Below are positions 58,460 to 64,000 of a stretch of 64,000 nt of DNA, piece after piece. The stretch lies in the NCBI RefSeq assembly GCF_024213555.1, contig NZ_JANAVO010000007.1, positions 124,001-188,000 of the forward strand, given 5' to 3'. Each line of letters begins with the position of its first letter. Position 1 is the first letter of the stretch. The translations under genes were made by a program, and so were the position numbers. Source of the DNA: Allokutzneria sp. A3M-2-11 16 (GTDB lineage: Bacteria; Actinomycetota; Actinomycetes; Mycobacteriales; Pseudonocardiaceae). The notes under the pieces were generated by a model. That model was not told where the DNA came from. It saw only the letters and a program-made list of their open reading frames with translations, and made no database searches.

Positions 58460-59374
58460 TCACCATTCCCACCGGAAGCCCACGACTGTTTCTTCGATAA
58501 AGGGTACGTATTGCCGCACGGCATTTCCCTGGAAGTTCACTCTCTCCTCCCAGATTCTTCCTCCGTCAATCTGGTCATCCCAAATGCACCACCAAGCAGC
58601 TTGCGGTACCCTGCCCTCAAACTCTATTGCCAGATCAACATTTTCAGATCGGGCAAATGCTGCTCGACGCACCTCGGTCGGACGAACCGTGCCGGGAATG
58701 AAGTTGGCCTGATACTCAAGCGCGGTTGTTTCCGCCTTCAGGAGCGGTTTGTCAAGAACTATTTCCGCGCTCGACAATCCGTCGCCATATGCGAAGCTTT
58801 GCCCAACACGGCCGCCATGGATTACCTTAATGCAGGAGGCTTGCGGCTCATGATTAAAGATATAAATATCTACGCCATCCTGTACTGCGCGAATAGTGTG
58901 CAATGTGCGCCTGCCGACCAAAGAGCCATCCATGGCGATAGCGTACCGCTCAAATAGACTAACGGTCCGATGGCACTGATTCCTCACCATTGCCCGCCTG
59001 CGTCGCAAGGTGTGCGAGATTCCAGTCCTTGAATTTTCTTGACCAGAGAAGATCTCAAATAGGCGATCTTTGTCATTTTCGTCCATATTGAATGCGGCTA
59101 TAAGCCATCCGAGCGTCTGCGCGGAAAGTGCCGTACCGGTCAGGGCACGCGATACTCGGTCTTTCAGTTGACGTGCAACGGCGCTTTCAAACTCGCCTCG
59201 TTCACCACTATCGACCAAGTAGGATTCCACAACCCTGGCAACTGCGGCTTGGCTCAGCTCGCTTCGCCTTCTTTCAGCCTTGGTGCGCCAGTGCCGCCGG
59301 TACCGAGGATCGTGGGTAAGCAGATCTCGAAGGAGTGCGCAAGTTGCCGAGATGTTTCGGTCGGGCTGCGTCAA
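58460..59374 (-). CDS. HTH-like protein of unknown function
   Basis: 304 residues from TTG 59374, chosen because GGAGG lies 7 nt upstream; earlier in-frame starts exist. The N-terminal third is helical with a possible helix-turn-helix (RRSELSQAAVARVVESYLVD, QLKDRVSRALTGTALSAQTL, GWLIAAFNMDENDKDRLFEI). The C-terminal two thirds is a beta-rich region with YAIAMDGSLVGRRTLHTI and AWWCIWDDQIDGGRIWEERV. Codon use is more AT-rich than its neighbours. I recognise the general layout of an actinomycete family but not its function. Confidence 0.65.
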   Translation of the reverse strand: MTQPDRNISATCALLRDLLTHDPRYRRHWRTKAERRRSELSQAAVARVVESYLVDSGERGEFESAVARQLKDRVSRALTGTALSAQTLGWLIAAFNMDENDKDRLFEIFSGQENSRTGISHTLRRRRAMVRNQCHRTVSLFERYAIAMDGSLVGRRTLHTIRAVQDGVDIYIFNHEPQASCIKVIHGGRVGQSFAYGDGLSSAEIVLDKPLLKAETTALEYQANFIPGTVRPTEVRRAAFARSENVDLAIEFEGRVPQAAWWCIWDDQIDGGRIWEERVNFQGNAVRQYVPFIEETVVGFRWEW

Positions 59375-59587
59375 TACAGTCACCTCCAAGGTCCTTCAGA
59401 GATCGTAGTGGGCCGGTAGCATGCTTGCTCCCTCGAAAGAGTGATGAACGTAGGTCACTAGCTGCGAAGATACAGTCCCTGGCCTTCGGAAGTCCCGCGG
59501 TGCGACATAAGCGCGACAGATCTGTTGTGAGATCGGATCCACGCGTCGGAGGTAGACGTACAGCACTGGACAGTTGGAGGAACCACC

Positions 59588-60274
59588 TTGACGGGACCCG
59601 ATGGCTACGTTGCCGAGCTAGTCGAACATGTGATCGAAGAGACTCCTGAACGGCAGGCGAGCGAGCAGGATGGACTAACGGGGGAAGTGCAAGAGCGTAA
59701 CGCACGCTTTGCAGAGTTGCAGGCAATGGAGAGCGCGTATGCCGCGCTCGCTTTGCTGGACCATGAAGCTCGCAATAGGGCTTTTAAATGGTTGGCGGAT
59801 GCACTGGATTTCACAGGTAATGCAGAGAGTGTTCCAATTGTGCCGAGGGTGGAGGCTGCAGCCGCCAGCGGAGCGGCAGTGCTGCCTCCGGGCCAGGACT
59901 CTCCTGACCCAAAGGAATTCATCGGCCAAAAGAAGCCCCAGTCCGCCGTTGAACGTGTTGCCTGCCTTGCTTATTATCTGGCCCATTATCGGGATGTCCA
60001 ACACTTCAGGGCGCCCGACATCGTCGCATTGAACACGGAGGCTGCATCTCACAAGTTCGCCAACCCATCGCGGGATGTAGACAATGCAGATCGAAAGAAT
60101 GGATATATCGTCTCGGCGGGAAACGGAGCGAAGCAGATTACTGTTCGCGGCGAGGCGCTAGTTGTAGCACTACCTGACCGAGAAGCGGTTAAGCTGGTTC
60201 TGCAGGAACATGCCTACCGACCGAAGCGGCCCTCGACCGCAGGGAAGAAAACGACAGCATCGACCAAGGATTAA
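59588..60274 (+). CDS. protein with C-terminal winged-helix-like region, first of a pair
   Basis: 228 residues from TTG 59588 with GGAGGA 7 nt upstream. The N-terminal third is acidic and helical (coiled-coil-like: EVQERNARFAELQAMESAYA). A Pro/Gly/Asp linker follows near residues 90-120. The C-terminal half looks like two winged helices (VERVACLAYYLAHYRDVQHF, RAPDIVALNTEAASHKFANP, ADRKNGYIVSAGNGAKQITV). Lower G+C than the window average. The next gene starts 3 nt later. Function unknown; see the finding on this pair. Confidence 0.7.
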   Translation: MTGPDGYVAELVEHVIEETPERQASEQDGLTGEVQERNARFAELQAMESAYAALALLDHEARNRAFKWLADALDFTGNAESVPIVPRVEAAAASGAAVLPPGQDSPDPKEFIGQKKPQSAVERVACLAYYLAHYRDVQHFRAPDIVALNTEAASHKFANPSRDVDNADRKNGYIVSAGNGAKQITVRGEALVVALPDREAVKLVLQEHAYRPKRPSTAGKKTTASTKD

Positions 60275-60277
60275 GAC

Positions 60278-61063
60278 ATGAGTGAATCTACGGTCGCAGT
60301 ACTAGAAGCTGCTTATGATAAATCACTTGTAAAGGAAATTCTTGCCGCATACGAGCAGGCAAAGCAAAACTACTATCTTGGCGGGCATCGCCTAAGCGCG
60401 GTCGAGGGCGGACGATTCTGTGAGGCGGCGTACCGCATCCTAGAGTTCGTCACGACGGCGAAATTTACCCCAATCGGTGATATTCTAGACACCGAACGAG
60501 TGGCCAAGCGGTTGTCTGGCCTGCCTGGCGCAAGCTACTCGAAGTCTTTGCGCATTTACATTCCGCGAGCCTTGCGTGTTGTTTACGATATTCGCAACAG
60601 TAGGGATGCGGCTCACCTGGGCGACGGCATAGATCCAAATCTGCAAGACGCGACCCTTGTCGTGTCAGTGTTGGACTGGGTTCTCGCGGAGTTTATTAGG
60701 CTGAGTGGCTCCGCATCCGCCGATGTTGCGCAAAGACTAGTTGAGAATCTAGTAACTCGAAAGCTTCCGGTGGTACAGGACTTTGGGAGCTTCCCAAAGA
60801 TTCTGCGCACGGACCTTCGGGCAGGTGACTACGTCCTCGTCTTGCTTTATCACGTCGGCCCAGAAGGTGCTCGAACGTCGGAACTGCAGCAATGGGTGCC
60901 AAGTCACATGAGGGCAAACCTCCGGCGCACGTTGCGCACCTTGGAATCAAAGGCACTCATTCATCGGCATAATGAAAATTCCCTGATCACCTACCTGGGA
61001 CAAAAGCGCGTGGAAGTCGAGCGCTTGTTGGATCCCGACAAAGGGGCACTGGGTAGCGATTAA
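60278..61063 (+). CDS. possible HEPN-like/winged-helix protein, second of a pair
   Basis: 261 residues, 3 nt after its partner. A helical N-terminal half has VVYDIRNSRDAAHLGDGIDP, where RNxxxxxH resembles the RX4-6H motif of HEPN RNase domains. LDWVLAEFIRLSG follows. The C-terminal part is a winged helix (YVLVLLYHVGPEGARTSELQ, NLRRTLRTLESKALIHRHNE). Low G+C and the tight pairing with the previous gene suggest one unit. I do not recognise the family. HEPN domains are common in defence and toxin systems, but assignment rests on a short motif. Confidence 0.65.
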   Translation: MSESTVAVLEAAYDKSLVKEILAAYEQAKQNYYLGGHRLSAVEGGRFCEAAYRILEFVTTAKFTPIGDILDTERVAKRLSGLPGASYSKSLRIYIPRALRVVYDIRNSRDAAHLGDGIDPNLQDATLVVSVLDWVLAEFIRLSGSASADVAQRLVENLVTRKLPVVQDFGSFPKILRTDLRAGDYVLVLLYHVGPEGARTSELQQWVPSHMRANLRRTLRTLESKALIHRHNENSLITYLGQKRVEVERLLDPDKGALGSD

Positions 61064-61224
61064 CGGAATCCAATGAGCGAATTTCTTCGTGAAGCTATTC
61101 AGTATTAGATACTGCGCATGGTCGTGTTCGCGCTGTTTCACGCAGTCTGTGCCTCTTCTAGAGGGTGTTGGGGCTGCGCGAATACGACATCGCAACGGGT
61201 AGGACGACAGACGTTCCGCTATTG

Positions 61225-61404
61225 CTAGTTAGACCTGCGGTAGCGGCGCTGGTCCATGAGTGCTATCAGTTCGTCGTTCGCTGCGTCGTTTTCGGCGTCC
61301 ACATTGGACATAAACAACGCGAACAGTGCCTGTGCGACGCTCGCCTGACTGCGGATCACCGGCTCGACAGGAGTGCAGGCGGGCTTGGGTGGACTGCCGC
61401 TCAT
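61225..61404 (-). CDS. small protein, coupled to the 61401 gene
   Basis: 59 residues from ATG 61404, whose ATGA overlaps the stop of the upstream gene. Sequence: a Pro-rich start then SQASVAQALFALFMSNVDAE and NDAANDELIALMDQRRYRRS, a helical and acidic stretch. No domain recognised. Translational coupling is the main support. Confidence 0.5.
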   Translation of the reverse strand: MSGSPPKPACTPVEPVIRSQASVAQALFALFMSNVDAENDAANDELIALMDQRRYRRSN

Positions 61405-61742
61405 CGTGCACCGTCCGAAGGCGCGCGCAGGGCGCCGAGGCAGTCTGCGCACGGTCGGCCGGATGGGGCTGCCATGGGCATCGGCTCGACGAGGTGTCTG
61501 CACAGAGCGAGGTAGCGCCCGGCTTGCTGGCCCTTATGGAATGCCGCGTCGGTGACGTGGTGTTCCTGGCCGTCGTATCCGCACGTGATCGGATTGGCGT
61601 AGATCCGGTGCTCCACCGGGCGGGAAGTCGTCGAGCGTCGTCGGCGAGGGATCGCGCGAACTGCGTCGATCAGAGCCCATGCGCCGGTTACGAAAGTGAC
61701 GAGGGCGAGTGGGGCCAAAGCCCACCATCGGACTTGTGTCAC
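61401..61742 (-). CDS. small membrane-anchored protein with Cys-rich tail
   Basis: 113 residues. One N-terminal membrane helix (ALAPLALVTFVTGAWALIDAV) followed by a soluble domain with HHVTDAAFHKGQQAGRYLAL, CRHLVEPMPMAAPSGRPCAD and CLGALR. Conserved Cys/His of this kind (CGYDG, CRH, PCADCLG) suggest metal binding. Similar small proteins are common near regulatory genes in actinomycetes. Function unknown. It precedes a 59-residue gene by ATGA overlap. Confidence 0.6.
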   Translation of the reverse strand: MTQVRWWALAPLALVTFVTGAWALIDAVRAIPRRRRSTTSRPVEHRIYANPITCGYDGQEHHVTDAAFHKGQQAGRYLALCRHLVEPMPMAAPSGRPCADCLGALRAPSDGAR

Positions 61743-61934
61743 GGAAACCCCCGCGTGGAGTGGGTGTCCGGCGGCGCGTCGAGGGGCGGAACGGTGCGCC
61801 GCCGGACAATCAAGGGACCGCGTGAAGGCGGCTCGTGTCAGACTGAAATCAAGCTTCGATCAGCGCTTGGTCAGCTGGAACGACCTGTGGGCGACTTGGC
61901 GACGACATGCGGCGACCTGGGACGGGGGCAACCG

Positions 61935-63533
61935 ATGCGGACGTTTCGCACCGTGCTGGAGCAGAAGATCTGGGAACGGCGGCTGACGCTGGAGGAGTTC
62001 GCCGAGTACGCCGAGGTGTTCGCTCGCGAGCACAAGGAGCCCGGAACGCTTGGCGTCCGTCATCTGCAACGGCTGATCGCGGGGCGCAAGCCGTCCGGCG
62101 AGCCCCTCGGGTCGATCAAGCCGGTGACTGCTCGGCTGCTGGAGCGGATCTTCGACACGAGCGTCGACGAGTTGCTTGCCGAACCGCGACGAGCGACCGC
62201 GGAGAGAACCGTTCCGGTTCGTGCCTCGCGGGAGCGCGCGGAATCGGACCTCGCGGTCGCGCTCGACTGGCTTGACGAACGCGCCGGATGGTCACCGGGG
62301 ACGAGCCGGAGGAAGGTCAACGGGCGGCTCGCGGAACTCGACGAGGGGAAGCTGCTCGACCGGAGTGTGCGGCGCGCGAGTGTGAGCCGGACGAAGCTCG
62401 CGCGGGCGCTGGTCGACTACTACGGCGGCGGCATCGCGGAGTACGCGCCGTACCGGATACGTTGCGGGGAAAGGGAAATCGCGACGAGCGTGCTGACTCG
62501 CGCTGACTGGCTCGACTTGGCCCAGCCGCTGTTCTCAGGTGGTGATCGGTTGGCGTTCACCGATCGTCAGTTCGAGGCTCGGCCCCGCCTCGACGAGGTG
62601 GGAGCAGCGGCGGCCGTGTCGCGGCTCGCAGAGTCGGCCGTGCTTGGCGTGCGGATCACTAACTCGCCGCTCTACCGGCTCTTAGACGTCAACGTCGGTC
62701 CCGCGATCGAAGGGACGGTCGGGCTTGTCCCGTTCGTCGAGTACGCGCTGACTATGGATCTGCTTGAAGGCGAGCTTGTCGACGCCGTTGTTGGCGGAGC
62801 CGAGGTGAGGCGGGGAAGCCTGCCGCTCAGGGACAAGTACTTGAGTGACTTGGCGTCCGCGCTCGACGTGTCGAGCCGGGTGTGCGCTGGCGGAGTGCTC
62901 GCCCTGTGCGCCATCGCTCGACCAAGCGATCCGTTCCGGGGCGGGCGGGACTACGCGCTCCTTGTGCCAGAACGGTCTGGCCACGTGCTCAACGCGGCAC
63001 GTCGACTCGCGGTGATCCCGAAGGGCTTCCACGAGCCGCTGACTGACCTGCGCGCCGACGCGCAGTTGGCTGCGACGCTGCGACGGGAAATGGAAGAGGA
63101 GCTGTTCGGTCGCGAGGACATCGACAGCACCGCTGCCGGAGATCAGGCGGCCGTGCCGATGCACCTGAGCCGGATGTCCGAGCCGATGCGGTGGCTCATG
63201 GACAAGTCCGGTCGCTTGCGCGTGGAGTGCACTGGATTCGGGCTGAATCTGATCAGCGGAAACTACGAGTTCGCCAGCCTGATCGTCATTGATGACGAAG
63301 AGTTCTGGGCACGGTACGGCGGCGAGATTGAAGCGAACTGGGAAACGGCTGGATTGCGGCTGTACTCCAGCCTTGACGGTGAGCTGATCAGCGATCTCGT
63401 GTCGCAGGAAAACTGGAGCAACGAGGGTTTGTTCGCGTTTCTTCAGGGGCTGTGGCGACTGAGCGCGATTGGTGACGAGCGTGTGAATTTGCCCCGCATC
63501 GACGTCATGTTTGGGACGGCCAACGGACGGTGA
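61935..63533 (+). CDS. large XRE-like regulator with NUDIX-like segment
   Basis: 532 residues from ATG 61935 with GGGGGC upstream. The N-terminus looks like a helix-turn-helix (KIWERRLTLEEFAEYAEVFA, VRHLQRLIAGRKPSGEPLGS, TARLLERIFDTSVDELLAEP). The middle is a mixed region with SRTKLARALVDYYGGGIAEY. Near residue 385 a NUDIX-box-like stretch occurs (LRREMEEELFGREDIDS). The C-terminal RLYSSLDGELISDLVSQENW is unrecognised. It ends 29 nt inside the convergent cupin gene. A paralogue's tail is present on the other strand at the window edge. Confidence 0.72.
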   Translation: MRTFRTVLEQKIWERRLTLEEFAEYAEVFAREHKEPGTLGVRHLQRLIAGRKPSGEPLGSIKPVTARLLERIFDTSVDELLAEPRRATAERTVPVRASRERAESDLAVALDWLDERAGWSPGTSRRKVNGRLAELDEGKLLDRSVRRASVSRTKLARALVDYYGGGIAEYAPYRIRCGEREIATSVLTRADWLDLAQPLFSGGDRLAFTDRQFEARPRLDEVGAAAAVSRLAESAVLGVRITNSPLYRLLDVNVGPAIEGTVGLVPFVEYALTMDLLEGELVDAVVGGAEVRRGSLPLRDKYLSDLASALDVSSRVCAGGVLALCAIARPSDPFRGGRDYALLVPERSGHVLNAARRLAVIPKGFHEPLTDLRADAQLAATLRREMEEELFGREDIDSTAAGDQAAVPMHLSRMSEPMRWLMDKSGRLRVECTGFGLNLISGNYEFASLIVIDDEEFWARYGGEIEANWETAGLRLYSSLDGELISDLVSQENWSNEGLFAFLQGLWRLSAIGDERVNLPRIDVMFGTANGR

Positions 63534-63867
63534 TGACCACCGAGTCGGCGAGTGCTTCCCAGGAGTGGTCGACGCCCGGTCCCCACATCACGTAGTCGCC
63601 TTGGCGCGTCAGCGAGGCGCTTCCCTCGGTGAGGTCGACGCGGAAGTTGCCCTGTACCAACAGAGCCATCGTCGTGCGCTGGTCGTCAGCGGTCCACTGT
63701 GTACGCTTGTCGCCCGCCGGGTGAACGCCCCACTTCACTTCGACGTCCTTCGACGAGCGCACGTCCTCGGGCGGGTCGATGAAGTGTCCGACCACCCAGC
63801 CGCGGTTCCCGCTTCCCTCATCGGCAGCGTTTCCGATGTGCCAGTTCGCGGTCACCGTATCTCCCAT
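63505..63867 (-). CDS. small cupin-like protein
   Basis: 120 residues. A beta-rich single-domain fold with TANWHIGNAADEGSGNRGWV, VEVKWGVHPAGDKRTQWTA, TTMALLVQGNFRVDLTEGSA and DYVMWGPGVDHSWEALADS; VDHSWE could carry the metal-binding His of a cupin second motif. It starts 16 nt inside the 3' end of the upstream gene on the same strand, so the two form an operon. Function unknown. Confidence 0.75.
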   Translation of the reverse strand: MGDTVTANWHIGNAADEGSGNRGWVVGHFIDPPEDVRSSKDVEVKWGVHPAGDKRTQWTADDQRTTMALLVQGNFRVDLTEGSASLTRQGDYVMWGPGVDHSWEALADSVVITVRWPSQT

Positions 63868-64000
63868 TCAATCTCTGGCAGGTTCACGCGGTGTCCGCCG
63901 ATCTCGCGCAGACGTCGAAGTCCTTGGAGAAACGCGAACAACCCCTCGTTGCTCCAGGCTACATCACCGACGAGTTCCTCTAGAAGGTCGGCGTCGAGGC
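63852..64000 (-). CDS. C-terminus of a NUDIX-like regulator paralogue (5' part off the window)
   Basis: Only the last 49 codons are visible; the stop is at 63852-63854, inside the cupin start region. The tail WSNEGLFAFLQGLRRLREIG closely matches the tail of the 532-residue regulator at 61935-63533 (WSNEGLFAFLQGLWRLSAIG). It is therefore a paralogue on the opposite strand. The cupin gene is its downstream operon partner. Confidence 0.8.
   Translation of the reverse strand, partial: LDADLLEELVGDVAWSNEGLFAFLQGLRRLREIGGHRVNLPEIEWEIR

Noticed and set aside
1-64000. CRISPR arrays, tRNA genes or insertion-sequence ends
   Set aside because: No regularly spaced direct repeats, no tRNA T-loop and acceptor pattern, and no transposase-like protein were found on either strand.

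Overview
High G+C actinobacterial DNA, most likely from the Pseudonocardiales. The evidence is strong third-position G/C bias, frequent GTG/TTG starts, many 4-nt ATGA/GTGA gene overlaps, a SARP regulator, an AfsR/LAL-type LuxR ATPase and actinomycete-style small signalling proteins. No tRNA, rRNA, CRISPR array or transposase was seen.

1-9.3 kb holds regulation and signalling: a truncated SARP regulator, a response regulator with a sensor kinase and a degenerate kinase-like partner, a PhyH-type dioxygenase divergent from an AraC regulator, a small SH3 module (two secreted SH3-like proteins, a HTH protein and a Ser/Thr kinase with an extracellular SH3-like tail), a decayed FAD monooxygenase and a DoxX protein. 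9.6-16.4 kb holds a large LuxR ATPase regulator, a Tat-exported metallo-beta-lactamase-fold protein, a DHA2-type drug exporter and a TetR regulator.

16.4-36.6 kb is a hybrid NRPS/ketosynthase biosynthetic gene cluster. A ten-gene minus-strand operon (24.7 down to 16.4 kb) encodes a free carrier protein, an alpha-keto-acid C-methyltransferase, a cupin, a HisC-like aminotransferase, a second methyltransferase, a tryptophan-dioxygenase-superfamily heme protein, a FabF-like ketosynthase, a truncated ketosynthase-like protein, an AMP-dependent ligase and a type II thioesterase. The divergent plus-strand operon (25.2 to 36.6 kb) encodes a ketopantoate-reductase-like protein, a free ACP, a C-A-PCP NRPS ending in a degenerate acyltransferase, a zinc dehydrogenase, a stand-alone PKS-type ketosynthase, a SnoaL-like protein, an interrupted adenylation domain (A-methyltransferase-A) carrying a cysteine-like specificity code, and a P450. 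Methyltransferase + cupin + aminotransferase matches the known beta-methyltryptophan cassette, the heme protein matches the oxindole-forming branch of the TDO superfamily, and the interrupted A domain matches S-methylcysteine-forming enzymes. I infer a maremycin/FR900452-like pathway (beta-methyl-oxindolylalanine plus S-methylcysteine, with a ketosynthase-derived extension) in an unusual architecture. Free-standing carriers and ketosynthases, and an acyltransferase remnant fused to the NRPS instead of to the ketosynthase, set it apart.

36.6-57.8 kb is mostly ordinary accessory metabolism and stress genes: two orphan ABC substrate-binding proteins, a second P450, an aldo-keto reductase, DinB, serine hydrolases, an amidase, an autoregulated RHH/SRPBCC pair, a cyclase-family hydrolase, an AI-2E-type permease, MerR and MarR regulators, an SDR, a P450 fragment, a SnoaL-like protein and a nitroreductase. 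57.8-61.2 kb is visibly more AT-rich and looks acquired. It carries an unknown HTH-like protein and a two-gene unit with winged-helix and possible HEPN features. The right end holds a NUDIX-like regulator and the tail of an inverted paralogue around a cupin gene.
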